Shown: positions 8,371 to 17,520 of the stretch, piece after piece
How the letters are laid out: every line of letters starts with the position of its first letter
How positions within the stretch are numbered: the first letter of the stretch is position 1
From: Fontibacterium oligotrophicum
GTDB taxonomy: Bacteria > Pseudomonadota > Alphaproteobacteria > Pelagibacterales > Pelagibacteraceae
DNA: 64,000 nt
NCBI GenBank assembly: GCA_965235975.1
Contig: CBDDZZ010000001.1
Span: forward strand, 124,001-188,000
Direction: 5' to 3'
Position numbers and translations under genes: made by a program
The notes under the pieces: generated by a model
The model's database searches: none
What the model was told of the DNA's origin: nothing
What the model saw: only the letters and a program-made list of their open reading frames with translations

Positions 8371-8901
8371 ATGACTATTAGGCAAATCTTAACAGAGCCA
8401 GATCCTCAACTGAGAATTAAATCAAAACCAGTTCAAAAAGTTGACACTGAAATTAAAAATTTAATGAATGATATGTTAGAGACAATGTATGCAGCTCCCG
8501 GCATTGGTCTTGCCGCTGTTCAAATAGGAGTTCATAAAAGAGTTATTGTTATAGATATTGCAAAAGAACCAGAACCAAATAATCCTATGTATTTTGTAAA
8601 TCCAGAGATCGTTTGGACATCAGAGAAAAAATGTACCTTTGAAGAAGGCTGCCTTTCATTACCTAAACAATTTGCAGAAATTGAAAGGCCTGAGCAATGT
8701 CATGTAAAATATTTAGACCAAAACGGAAAAAAGCAGTTATTAAAAGCTAAAGGGTTGCTTGCAACTTGCATTCAGCATGAGATTGATCATTTAAATGGAG
8801 TTTTGTTTATCGATTATTTATCGAAATTAAAAAAATCTTTTATTTTAAAAAAACTTATAAAAGCAAAAAAGGAAGCTGTTTCAGATCAGATCAATTTTTA
8901 G
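8371..8901 (+). CDS. def: Peptide deformylase
   Basis: The 176-residue metalloenzyme removes the formyl group from N-terminal formyl-methionine. All three signature motifs are present: PGIGLAAVQIG, EEGCLSLP (metal cysteine) and QHEIDHLNG (metal histidines and catalytic glutamate). fmt starts seven bases downstream, so formylation of initiator tRNA and removal of the formyl group are encoded in one unit. Confidence 0.95.
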   Translation: MTIRQILTEPDPQLRIKSKPVQKVDTEIKNLMNDMLETMYAAPGIGLAAVQIGVHKRVIVIDIAKEPEPNNPMYFVNPEIVWTSEKKCTFEEGCLSLPKQFAEIERPEQCHVKYLDQNGKKQLLKAKGLLATCIQHEIDHLNGVLFIDYLSKLKKSFILKKLIKAKKEAVSDQINF

Positions 8902-8908
8902 GTAATCC

Positions 8909-9829
8909 ATGTCATTAAAAATAATTTTCATGGGAACACCAGAGTTTGCTGTTCCTACATTAAAAGAATTACTTAAAGAAAAATTAGATATTGTTTATGT
9001 TTACACGCAGCCCCCGAAAAAATCTAACAGAGGTTTAAAAATTGAAAAGACACCTGTTCATCTAGAAGCAGAAAAAAATAATCTAAATATTCATCATCCA
9101 AGCTCATTAAAAAATGAGCAAGAACTAAATTTTTTTAAAAAAATTAATCCTGATTTAGTAATCGTTGTTGCATACGGACAAATTATTCCAGAAAATTTTT
9201 TAAGTTTATCTAAAAAAGGTTTTATTAATATTCATGCTTCTCTATTACCTTATTGGCGGGGCGCTGCGCCGATTCAAAGATCAATTATGAATGGTGATCA
9301 ATTCACTGGAGTTTCAATTATGAAAATCGAAAAAGGTTTAGATACAGGCCCGGTGCTATTATCTGAAAAAATAGAGATTAATCATAAATCTAATTATGGC
9401 TTATTAAGTGAACAATTGTCTGTTTTAGGATCAAAATTAATTATTGAGGCCATTGATTTGATAATTAAAGATAAAGGTAAATTTGTAGAGCAGGACCACA
9501 CCAAAGCTACCCATGCTAAAAAGATTATACGTGAAGATGAAGAGATTAATTGGAACAATGCCGCAAAAAAAATTGTGCAACAAATCAATGCACTAAACCC
9601 AACCCCAGGAGCTTTTTTTAAATTTAAAAATGAAAAGATTAAAATTTGGAGGGCGGAAGTTATAGACCAAAAAGGAAAGGTTGGCACAACTCTTAATGAT
9701 AATCTTTTAATTGCTTGTAAAGATTATGCAATTCAAGTTTTAGAAATACAAAGACCTGGAAAAAAAATTCAAAAGGTAAAAGAATTTTTATTAGGATTTA
9801 AAATTCCAAAAGCATCGCAATTACTGTAA
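8909..9829 (+). CDS. fmt: Methionyl-tRNA formyltransferase
   Basis: The 306-residue enzyme transfers a formyl group from 10-formyl-THF to initiator Met-tRNA. The N-terminal catalytic domain shows FMGTPEFAVPTL, the active-site stretch INIHASLLPYWRGAAPIQRSI, and GVSIMKIEKGLDTGPVL. The C-terminal OB-fold domain includes NALNPTPGAFFKF. Length and motif order are standard. truA starts at the base after its stop. Confidence 0.95.
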   Translation: MSLKIIFMGTPEFAVPTLKELLKEKLDIVYVYTQPPKKSNRGLKIEKTPVHLEAEKNNLNIHHPSSLKNEQELNFFKKINPDLVIVVAYGQIIPENFLSLSKKGFINIHASLLPYWRGAAPIQRSIMNGDQFTGVSIMKIEKGLDTGPVLLSEKIEINHKSNYGLLSEQLSVLGSKLIIEAIDLIIKDKGKFVEQDHTKATHAKKIIREDEEINWNNAAKKIVQQINALNPTPGAFFKFKNEKIKIWRAEVIDQKGKVGTTLNDNLLIACKDYAIQVLEIQRPGKKIQKVKEFLLGFKIPKASQLL

Positions 9830-10567
9830 ATGCCAAGATTAAAATGTATCGTAGAATATGATGGGACCCAATTTGTAGGTTGGCAAAGACAATTAAATGG
9901 TCGGTCAATTCAAGAAGCAATTGAGGTGGCAATTGAGAAAGTAGCTGAAAAAAAAATAACAATTTTCGGAGCAGGAAGAACAGATGCAGGAGTCCATGCA
10001 GTGCATCAAGTTTTTCATTTTGATTTTAATAAAGATATTGATGCTAAAAAAATTACTGATGCCTTAAATTTTCATTTAAAAAATGACTCTATTAGCATTT
10101 TAAAAACTGAATTAACGCAGGATGATTTTGATGCAAGACGAGATGCAAAATTGCGAATTTATAAATACGTTATTATTAATCGAGACTCACCGCTGTCCAT
10201 AGAAAAGGATCGAGCTTGGCAGTTAAAAATAAAACTTAATGAAGAAAATATGAATGATGCTGCACAAATTTTAGTAGGTACTCATGATTTTACTACGTTT
10301 AGGTCAGCATCCTGTGGAGCAAAATCTCCAATAAAGACTATGAAGAAAATAAATATTTTTAGAAAAGACGACTATATTTATAGCTATTTTGAGTCAGAGT
10401 CTTTTTTACAACATCAAGTTCGTTCGATGATGGGATGCATAAAGCTTGTAGGAGAAGATAAATGGGAAAAAAAAGATCTAGTAGATGCATTAAATTCTAA
10501 GGATCGATCTCAATGTGCTAGTCCAGCGCCTGCAGCAGGATTATATTTAGAAAATATTATTTATTAA
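9830..10567 (+). CDS. truA: tRNA pseudouridine(38-40) synthase TruA
   Basis: The 245-residue enzyme modifies uridines 38-40 in the tRNA anticodon stem. The catalytic aspartate lies in GAGRTDAGVHA (around residue 51), preceded by the N-terminal motif YDGTQFVGWQRQ. FLQHQVRSMMG and CASPAPAAGLYL near the C-terminus are typical of the family. It ends one base from the convergent deacetylase gene. Confidence 0.94.
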   Translation: MPRLKCIVEYDGTQFVGWQRQLNGRSIQEAIEVAIEKVAEKKITIFGAGRTDAGVHAVHQVFHFDFNKDIDAKKITDALNFHLKNDSISILKTELTQDDFDARRDAKLRIYKYVIINRDSPLSIEKDRAWQLKIKLNEENMNDAAQILVGTHDFTTFRSASCGAKSPIKTMKKINIFRKDDYIYSYFESESFLQHQVRSMMGCIKLVGEDKWEKKDLVDALNSKDRSQCASPAPAAGLYLENIIY

Positions 10568-10568
10568 T

Positions 10569-11495
10569 TCAAACCTCTAATAAAGCTTCGACGTGATATT
10601 TGGCACTCTCCTGAATAGCTGAAAGATTATAGCCACCTTCAAGTATTGAAACTATTTTATTGTCACAAACTTTTTTTGCAATTTTCATAATTTCTTTTGT
10701 TAGGATGTAATAGTCTTTAGACTCTAAATTTACATTAGCTAATGGATCATTTTTGTGAGCATCAAAACCTGCTGATAATAATATAAATTGTGGACTAAAC
10801 TCATTCAGTTTCTCATAAACTTTCTTATAACTATTAAAAAATTCTTCAGAAACAGTTCCTGCCTTTAGAGGAATATTTAAAATATTATTAAATTTACCTA
10901 TTTCATCTTTAGAACCTGTACCTGGATAGAATGGAAATTGGTGGGATGAAATATATAAAACTTTTTTTTCATTATAAAAAATATCTTGAGTTCCATTTCC
11001 ATGATGAACATCAAAATCAATGATTGCTACTTTATTTAATTTATATTTTTCTAATAAATAAGTAGCACCGACAGCTACATTGTTAAATATACAAAATCCC
11101 ATGGCTTGCTCTTTTTCAGCATGGTGGCCAGGAGGTCTGACAACACAAAAGGCATTATCAAATTCTTGATTCATTACGGCATCGATTGCATTGATGATTG
11201 AAGCTACAGCATCATAAGCTGCTTTTTTACTACCTTTAGAGACAATGGTATCTCCATCAAGAAAAACCAAATCCTCTTTTGGAAATGATTGATTAATTTT
11301 TTCTAAATATTTTTGCGAATGAGTTAGCTCAATATATTTTTCATCAAAAGACCCAATTTCTTTCCAGATTAATTTTTGCGATTGTATTTTTTTTAAACCC
11401 GCTAAGATTGCAGGGATTCGTTCAGGACATTCTGGATGACCAGGGCCTGTGTCATGCTGAATAGAGAAATTGGAGGTAAATATGCAAGTTGTCAC
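10569..11495 (-). CDS. Histone deacetylase / acetylpolyamine hydrolase family protein
   Basis: The 308-residue protein is a zinc-dependent deacetylase of the arginase/deacetylase fold. It has the signature blocks HPECPERI at the N-terminus, RPPGHHAEKEQAMGFCIFNN (active-site histidines), DFDVHHGNGTQDIFY (metal aspartate and histidine), SAGFDAHKNDPL (second metal aspartate) and LEGGYNL. Bacterial members act on acetylpolyamines or acetylated proteins. Its ATG overlaps the stop of dapE by four bases, so the two are co-translated. The true substrate cannot be told from sequence. Confidence 0.88.
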   Translation of the reverse strand: MTTCIFTSNFSIQHDTGPGHPECPERIPAILAGLKKIQSQKLIWKEIGSFDEKYIELTHSQKYLEKINQSFPKEDLVFLDGDTIVSKGSKKAAYDAVASIINAIDAVMNQEFDNAFCVVRPPGHHAEKEQAMGFCIFNNVAVGATYLLEKYKLNKVAIIDFDVHHGNGTQDIFYNEKKVLYISSHQFPFYPGTGSKDEIGKFNNILNIPLKAGTVSEEFFNSYKKVYEKLNEFSPQFILLSAGFDAHKNDPLANVNLESKDYYILTKEIMKIAKKVCDNKIVSILEGGYNLSAIQESAKYHVEALLEV

Positions 11496-12652
11496 TTAAA
11501 ATAATTAAAAAGAATGTCTCGATATATATTTTTTAATTTTTTTAAATCAGCAAGTCTAGCCATTTCATCAACTTGATGAATTGTCTTAGCAATCAAACCA
11601 AATTCAACACAAGGAGATATTTTTTTTATAAAACGAGCATCGGAGGTTCCTCCAGTTGTAGATAGCACAGGATTAATTTTAGTACTTTTTTTTATAACAT
11701 TTTTAATCATATAAACTGTCTTATTGGGTTTTGTTAAAAATGACTCCCCTGAAACATGGTATCTAATTTTATAATTAGCTTTAAATTTTTTAGACGTTGA
11801 TGAAAAAATTTTATTTAGTTTTTTCTTAATAGAACTAGAGGTATGCAAATTATTAAATCTTACATTAAAAGAAGCTTTCGCTTCAGCTGGAATGACATTA
11901 TCTGCAGTATTATCGATATTAATTTTTGTAATTTCAAGATTCGAAGGTTCAAAGTCTTTGTTACCTCTATCTAGTTTTAATTTCTTAATTTTATTTAAAA
12001 CTTCAACGATGATTGTGGATGGGTTATTTGAACTATGAGGATAAGCAACATGTCCTTGTATTCCAATAATTGTTAAATGACCGGTTATACTTCCTCTTCT
12101 TCCAATTTTGATCATTTCTCCTAATTTATTTTCATTAGTAGGCTCTCCAACTATACAAAAATTAATTTTTTCTTTTTTTTGTATTAATTTCTCAATTACT
12201 TTTTTTGTCCCATTAATTGCAACAGTTTCTTCATCACCCGTTATAAGTAAACTTATTGATCCATTTAGTTTTTTATTTTTTTTTAAAAATTCACTAACAG
12301 CTGCAATAAAACAGGCAATAGAGCCTTTCATATCGCTTACACCGCGACCAATTAATTTTTGATTTTTAATTACCCCTCCAAAAGGATTAACAGTCCATGA
12401 TTTTAGATCCCCAACGGGAACAACGTCAGTGTGTCCTGCAAAACAAAAATTTGGAGAATTTTTTCCAATTTTTGCATATAAATTTTTAATTTGTGGAGTT
12501 CCTTTTTCTTTAAACTCCATAAACTGACATTTAAAACCTAATTTTTTAAGATTTTTTGCAACGATATTTATTGCACCATCATCTTTGGGCGTTACACTTT
12601 TGCATCTAACAAGATCTCTTGCTAAAAAAACTTCATTAATAGTCTTTAGCAT
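11492..12652 (-). CDS. dapE: Succinyl-diaminopimelate desuccinylase
   Basis: The 386-residue M20-family metallopeptidase homologue shows FAGHTDVVPVGD, GRGVSDMKGSIACF, TGDEE (catalytic glutamate and metal ligand) and a C-terminal STTGGTSDARF block, a DapE hallmark. It releases succinate from N-succinyl-LL-diaminopimelate in lysine and peptidoglycan precursor synthesis. It follows dapD by a single base on the same strand, which supports the specific assignment over other M20 enzymes. Confidence 0.93.
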   Translation of the reverse strand: MLKTINEVFLARDLVRCKSVTPKDDGAINIVAKNLKKLGFKCQFMEFKEKGTPQIKNLYAKIGKNSPNFCFAGHTDVVPVGDLKSWTVNPFGGVIKNQKLIGRGVSDMKGSIACFIAAVSEFLKKNKKLNGSISLLITGDEETVAINGTKKVIEKLIQKKEKINFCIVGEPTNENKLGEMIKIGRRGSITGHLTIIGIQGHVAYPHSSNNPSTIIVEVLNKIKKLKLDRGNKDFEPSNLEITKINIDNTADNVIPAEAKASFNVRFNNLHTSSSIKKKLNKIFSSTSKKFKANYKIRYHVSGESFLTKPNKTVYMIKNVIKKSTKINPVLSTTGGTSDARFIKKISPCVEFGLIAKTIHQVDEMARLADLKKLKNIYRDILFNYFK

Positions 12653-12653
12653 A

Positions 12654-13469
12654 TTAATCTCTTAGTAAGTCGTTTATTGAAGTCTTGCTTCTAGTTTTTT
12701 CATCAACCGTTTTTACAATAACAGCACAATACAAACTTGGTTTATTTTTATCCTCATTTGCAAGTGTTCCTGAAACAACCACGGAATAAGGAGGAACTTT
12801 TCCATAAATAATTTTATTTGTTTTTCTATCTATAATTTTAGTGGAAGCGCCAAGATAAACTCCCATAGAAATTACAGAGCCTTCGCCAACTATAACACCC
12901 TCGGCCACTTCTGATCTTGCTCCAATAAAACAATTATCTTCAATAATAACTGGATTTGCTTGAAGAGGTTCTAATACTCCACCTATACCAACGCCTCCAG
13001 ATATGTGGCAATTTTTTCCAATTTGTGCACACGAACCAACTGTTGACCAAGTATCAATCATAGTTCCATCATCAACATAAGCTCCCACATTTATAAAAGA
13101 CGGCATTAAGACAACATTTTTTCCAATATATGCAGATTTTCTTATAACTCCATTTGGTACTGCCCGAAATCCAGCCTTAAGAAGTTTTTTTTCATCCCAA
13201 AGTGCGGTTTTACCATCAACTTTATCAAACCATTTAGCGTAAGGACCTGACAACATTTTGTTATCTTGAGTTTTAAAACTTAAAAGAATTGCTTTTTTTA
13301 TCCATTGATGAGTATGCCATTCATTATTTTTTTTTTCACAAACTCGAATAGTGCCTGAGTCTAAATTTTCTAAAGTTTCATTAATTGCTAAAATAATTTT
13401 TTGATCAGAATTTTTATTTATTGAATTTCTGTCTTCCCAGGCTTGTAAAATAATATTTTCTACACTCAT
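12654..13469 (-). CDS. dapD: Tetrahydrodipicolinate N-succinyltransferase
   Basis: The 271-residue enzyme of the left-handed beta-helix acyltransferase class shows the hexapeptide-repeat pattern (IGKNVVLMPSFINVGAYVDDG, CHISGGVGIGGVLEP, CFIGARSEVAEGVIVGEGSVISMGVYLG). It succinylates tetrahydrodipicolinate, the step before the aminotransferase and DapE. It stands directly in front of dapE, so the succinylase branch of lysine synthesis is used. Confidence 0.95.
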   Translation of the reverse strand: MSVENIILQAWEDRNSINKNSDQKIILAINETLENLDSGTIRVCEKKNNEWHTHQWIKKAILLSFKTQDNKMLSGPYAKWFDKVDGKTALWDEKKLLKAGFRAVPNGVIRKSAYIGKNVVLMPSFINVGAYVDDGTMIDTWSTVGSCAQIGKNCHISGGVGIGGVLEPLQANPVIIEDNCFIGARSEVAEGVIVGEGSVISMGVYLGASTKIIDRKTNKIIYGKVPPYSVVVSGTLANEDKNKPSLYCAVIVKTVDEKTRSKTSINDLLRD

Positions 13470-13471
13470 GC

Positions 13472-14143
13472 TTATTTAATTAACAAATTACATTGCTCAA
13501 GAAAATGATCTAATTGATTTATTTTAAAATGAACGTGGTCTTCATCATGACCTTCTTTTGCCCAATTATCGTCATTTATTACCCAGCCTGTTTTCATTCC
13601 AAGATCATGTGCTGGCTTAAGGTTTCTTGCTATATCCTCAAAAAAAATACTTTCTTCAGGTATGATATCATATTTTTTAATAAGTCTCTCATAGGGAAGC
13701 TTTTCTGGTTTTGGAATAAAATCGCAGTCGACAATATCAAATATTGAAAAAAGATTTTCATCAAGTTGTAAATTACTCACTACATTTTTTGCATGTTTTT
13801 TTGAACCATTGGTAAATATAATTTTTTTTCCAGGTAAATTTTTTATTTCTTTGTTAAGTTTTTCATTCTTTTTTAAAAAACTGTAATCAATATTATGCAC
13901 AAATTCTAAAAATTGATGAGGATCAATATTATGATTTTTCATTAGACCATTTAAAGTTGTTCCATGTTTTTTAAAATAATCATTTTTTATTTCAATAGCC
14001 TCTTCATTACTTACATTTAAATTTTTAGTTATATAACTTGCCATCAGTTTATCAATTTTTGAAAATAAATTTGTAGATGAAGGATAAAGCGTATTATCTA
14101 AATCAAAGATCCAAAATTTTATATTTTTTATTTCGTTCATCAT
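13472..14143 (-). CDS. HAD-family pyrimidine 5'-nucleotidase
   Basis: The 223-residue HAD hydrolase has motif I FDLDNTLYPSS (nucleophile and acid aspartates), motif II FTNGSKKHA, a lysine in PKPEKLPYERL, and motif IV FFEDIARNLKPAHDLGMKTGWV. This pattern, DLDNTLY with EDIARNL, marks the PhoE/SDT1-type pyrimidine 5'-nucleotidases common in alphaproteobacteria next to argB and dapD. The ATG at 14143 overlaps the stop of argB as ATGA; a second ATG follows at 14140. Confidence 0.85.
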   Translation of the reverse strand: MMNEIKNIKFWIFDLDNTLYPSSTNLFSKIDKLMASYITKNLNVSNEEAIEIKNDYFKKHGTTLNGLMKNHNIDPHQFLEFVHNIDYSFLKKNEKLNKEIKNLPGKKIIFTNGSKKHAKNVVSNLQLDENLFSIFDIVDCDFIPKPEKLPYERLIKKYDIIPEESIFFEDIARNLKPAHDLGMKTGWVINDDNWAKEGHDEDHVHFKINQLDHFLEQCNLLIK

Positions 14144-14994
14144 TTTACTATAAGTGTTCCAGCTCCAAGATTGGAGAATAATTCAAAAAGAACTGCATGA
14201 GATTTTCTTCCATCAATAATAACAACACCATTTACGCCGGATTCAATAGCACTAATACATGTTTTTATTTTTGGGATCATTCCCCCAGTAATTGTTCCAT
14301 CATTAATTAAATCTAGTGCTTGTTGAGTTGATAGTTGCGGTATCAAATTTCCTTGCTTATCATTGACTCCTGGTACATCAGTCATTAGCAAAAGTCGTTC
14401 TGCTTTAATTTGATTAGCAATCGTTCCAGCAGCTGTATCTGCATTAATATTATAAACCTGTCCATTTGCATCCATGCCCATAGGAGCGATTACAGGAATA
14501 ATTTTTTCCTTAAATAACTTATTTAAAATTTTAATATCAATTTTTTTAGGCTCTCCAACAAATCCTAATTGTTCATCGATAGATTTATCAATATGAATTA
14601 CATTATTTTTTCTAACAGTTACAGATTCTGCTTTCCCGCCATAATGAATTATAGCATCTCTAAGATCAGGATTTATTTCATTTAACAATACATCCTCAAC
14701 AACTTTGATAACATTTTTATCAGTGACCCTTAGTCCTGAAATAAATTTGCTTTCTAGATTTTGAGCATCTAACTTAGTTTTGATTTGAGGACCTCCGCCA
14801 TGAATAACTGCTACATCAATATCTAATTTTCTTAAAATAGCCGCATCTTGAGCAAATGCTTTTGATAAACTTTGATCAGACATGACCTGACCTCCATACT
14901 TTAAAATTATTTTTTTATTTTTATATTTATTTAGATAAACCGAAGCTTCTTCAAGTGATGGACCAAGTTCTGGCCAAAAAGACTTTATGTCCAT
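14140..14994 (-). CDS. argB: Acetylglutamate kinase
   Basis: The 284-residue amino-acid kinase catalyses the second step of arginine synthesis. It shows IILKYGGQVM near the N-terminus, VIHGGGPQIKTKL, FISGLRVTD, and the nucleotide-binding LLLMTDVPGVNDKQGNLIPQL with TGGMIPKIKTCISAI. I place the start at the ATG at 14994, which overlaps the stop of yidC as TGATG. A TTG one codon upstream is the alternative. argD and argF lie about 16 kb away. Confidence 0.94.
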   Translation of the reverse strand: MDIKSFWPELGPSLEEASVYLNKYKNKKIILKYGGQVMSDQSLSKAFAQDAAILRKLDIDVAVIHGGGPQIKTKLDAQNLESKFISGLRVTDKNVIKVVEDVLLNEINPDLRDAIIHYGGKAESVTVRKNNVIHIDKSIDEQLGFVGEPKKIDIKILNKLFKEKIIPVIAPMGMDANGQVYNINADTAAGTIANQIKAERLLLMTDVPGVNDKQGNLIPQLSTQQALDLINDGTITGGMIPKIKTCISAIESGVNGVVIIDGRKSHAVLFELFSNLGAGTLIVK

Positions 14995-16689
14995 CAAACA
15001 GTCTTCACAGTGGTTTTTCTCATTATGTAATATTGTTGAGCCATTGTTAAGATATTGCTAGCGGTCCAGTAAATAACAAGTCCTGATGGAAAACTTGCTA
15101 ACATAATTGTGATAATGAAAGGAAACCAGGCAAATATCTTAGCTTGAATTGGATCTGGCGGTGTTGGATTTAATTTTTGCTGAAAGTACATAGTGACGCC
15201 CATTAAGATTGGCCAAATCCCAATCATTAAAAATGTAGGTGGCTCCCAAGGAATTAGACCAAATAAATTAAAAATGGTTGTTGGATCGGCAGCTGATAAA
15301 TCTTTGATCCAGCCAAAAAAAGGTGCATGGCGCATCTCAAGAGTTATAAAAAGCATTTTATATACAGCAAAAAATATTGGAATTTGCACTAAGATTGGCA
15401 AACATCCAGATAACGGATTAACTTTTTCTCTTTTATAAAGAGCCATCATCTCTTGCTGAGTTCTTTTTACATCATCTTTATAAAGTTCCTTTATTCTAAG
15501 CATTTCAGGCTGAAGAACTTTCATTTTGGCCATGGACTTAAATGAGTAGTTTGAAAGTGGAAAGAAAACGATTCTTACGAGTGCTGTTAGTATAATAATA
15601 GCTACTCCAAAGTTTCCAACAATTTTAAAAATATAGTCTATTACAAAAAATAAGGGTTTAGTAATAAAGTAAAACCAACCCCAATCTATTGCTAGATCAA
15701 ATCGATCAATTTTTTCTTTTTCAGAGTAATTATCGATGGGATAAACTTCTTTTGCGCCAATAAATATTTTAATATTACTCGTAGTGCTTTTTTGCGGACC
15801 AATTGTATTTGGCTCTGATATTATAAAATTTGCTTTATAATTATTAGTAAAGGAGTACTCGCCTTTAAATGATTTTCCGCTTTCAGGAATAATAGCAGAC
15901 ATCCAGTATTTATCAGTAATACCAAACCAACCGCTTTTACCATTATAAGTTTTCTTTCCCATCTTCTATCGCAGAATAGGTTTCTTCTTTAAGATTTTTA
16001 TCTACAACGCCAATTAGCCCTTCATGAAGAATATAAAAATTTTCTGTTGTAGGCTTTGTATTTTTAGTGATCTGTCCATAATGGAACAAATCAACAGCTT
16101 TATTTTTATCATTTCTTACTATTTCGGTAATTTTAAATAAGTATTTATCATCAATTTCAATTTTTTTTAGAAAAACTAATCCCTCTCTATTATTCCACTC
16201 TAAAGTAACAGGAGAGTTTGTTGTTAATTTCTTACCCTCCTTAATTTGCCAAAGACTATTATTATCTGGAACTTTGACATCAGATTTTGTGGTTGCCCAA
16301 CCTGATTCTACAAAATAACCTTGCTCATATTTTTTTGGACTAAGTAAAACAATAGGTTTGCTATTAGCATCCAATGTTTCTCGGTAATTTTTTAGTATAA
16401 TGTCATCAATTAAAGCTCCTCTTAAGGATATAGAGCCAGATAAATTTTTATTTTCGATTAATACTCTATCGCTTTCCTTTAAAGCTTCATTTCTAGAAAT
16501 AGATTTGGCCGGATTTATTTTTGAAGACTGTGGTGCTTCTGGTTTTTGAGCACTTGTTTGAGTTTCTGTTTTTCCCTGAATTTCAGCTCTTTTTCTCTGA
16601 GCTTCCTCAGGATTTTCAAAATAAAATGACCAACCAATTAAGATTGCAGTAGATAATATTACAGCTAGAAGAACGTTTTTATTTTCCAT
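14994..16689 (-). CDS. yidC: Membrane protein insertase YidC (one frameshift)
   Basis: Two overlapping frames together make a full-length YidC of about 560 residues. The N-terminal part (16689-15943) has the first membrane segment and the periplasmic domain. The C-terminal part (15962-14994) holds WFGITDKYWMSAIIP, the five insertase helices, and NPLSGCLPILVQIPIFFAVYKML. The frames join at about 15950-15958, where one base appears to be extra in a GGGAAAGAAAA stretch; removing it gives AIEDGKKTYNGKSGWFGITDKYW in one frame. YidC is essential, so a sequencing or assembly indel is most likely. It lies in the usual rpmH-rnpA-yidD-yidC cluster. Confidence 0.9.
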
Positions 16690-16948
16690 TTTTAATTTTT
16701 TTATTTATTACTGGATCATAACCAAATCCACCGCCTAAAAATTTAATAGGATGACATCTTAAAATTCTAAGTATTCCTTTAAAACTTCCTTTAATAAAAC
16801 CAAATTCTTTTAAACATTGTATAAAATACTCCGAACACGTTGGATCGTAATGACATGCATTATGAAAAAAGGGTGATATTAAAAATTTATAAAATTTTAT
16901 AATGCCTGTAAGAATTAAAGAAAAAAGATTATCAATTTTTTTTATCAT
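16679..16948 (-). CDS. yidD: Membrane protein insertion efficiency factor YidD
   Basis: The 89-residue protein matches YidD: an amphipathic N-terminus (IIKFYKFLISPFF), the conserved cysteine block CHYDPTCSEYFIQCLKEFG, and RILRCHPIKFLGGGFGYDPV. The protein assists YidC-mediated insertion at the inner membrane. Its ATG overlaps the rnpA stop by one base (TAATG), and its 3' end overlaps the yidC start by 11 bases. Confidence 0.95.
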   Translation of the reverse strand: MIKKIDNLFSLILTGIIKFYKFLISPFFHNACHYDPTCSEYFIQCLKEFGFIKGSFKGILRILRCHPIKFLGGGFGYDPVINKKIKNGK

Positions 16949-17301
16949 TATTTTAACGAGCTAAATTTATATCCGAGTTCTTGAACAATTTTATTAAAAT
17001 CAACATCATATATTTTTGATTTTGCAAAAACAGCATACTTATATTTATTGTTAAATGAATCAATCTCAGTAATCGCTTTGCGTGCAGCCATTTTTAATCT
17101 TCTTCTTATTTTATTTCTTTTTACTGCATTTCCTAGCTTTTTAGCTGAGACAAAACTCATATGAATTTTATTTATTTCAGGAGCAGTTTCTTTATCAGTG
17201 TAATAAATAGTAAATAAATCAGAACTTACCTTTTTTGCTGACAAAATTTTTTTAAATTCAGAATTGCCTTTAAGACTTTCAAATTTTAGAGTCTTGGGCA
17301 T
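16948..17301 (-). CDS. rnpA: Ribonuclease P protein component
   Basis: The 117-residue basic protein has the RnpA signature KKLGNAVKRNKIRRRLK and the flanking phenylalanine-rich RNA-binding strands. It assists the catalytic RNase P RNA in cutting tRNA 5' leaders; that RNA gene is not in this window. It lies three bases downstream of rpmH. Confidence 0.94.
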   Translation of the reverse strand: MPKTLKFESLKGNSEFKKILSAKKVSSDLFTIYYTDKETAPEINKIHMSFVSAKKLGNAVKRNKIRRRLKMAARKAITEIDSFNNKYKYAVFAKSKIYDVDFNKIVQELGYKFSSLK

Positions 17302-17304
17302 GAC

Positions 17305-17439
17305 TTAAGCAGATACAGATTTTCTTCCCTTAAATCTTCTTCGCGCAATAACTTTTCGACCACCTTTGGTTGCCATACGTGATCTAAAACCGTGTCTTCG
17401 CTTTCTTACTAATTTGCTTGGCTGATAGGTTCTTTTCAT
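17305..17439 (-). CDS. rpmH: 50S ribosomal protein L34
   Basis: This 44-residue gene begins MKRTYQPSKLVRKRRHGFRS and continues with MATKGGRKVIARRR to a short KGRKSVSA tail. That is the complete and highly conserved bL34 sequence. It heads the rpmH-rnpA-yidD-yidC-argB run on the minus strand. dnaA is not next to it in this window. Confidence 0.97.
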   Translation of the reverse strand: MKRTYQPSKLVRKRRHGFRSRMATKGGRKVIARRRFKGRKSVSA

Positions 17440-17520
17440 TGTGATAATTAGAATTTGGCTATTTATAAGTAAATTGTTAAATCATGTACAGTAAAAGTTT
17501 TTATTTAATAAGTTTTAAAA

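Noticed and set aside
15943..15962. Classical -1 slippery heptamer in yidC
   Set aside because: The needed change is +1 or -2, and no X-XXY-YYZ heptamer occurs in the correct phase, so programmed -1 frameshifting does not explain the break.
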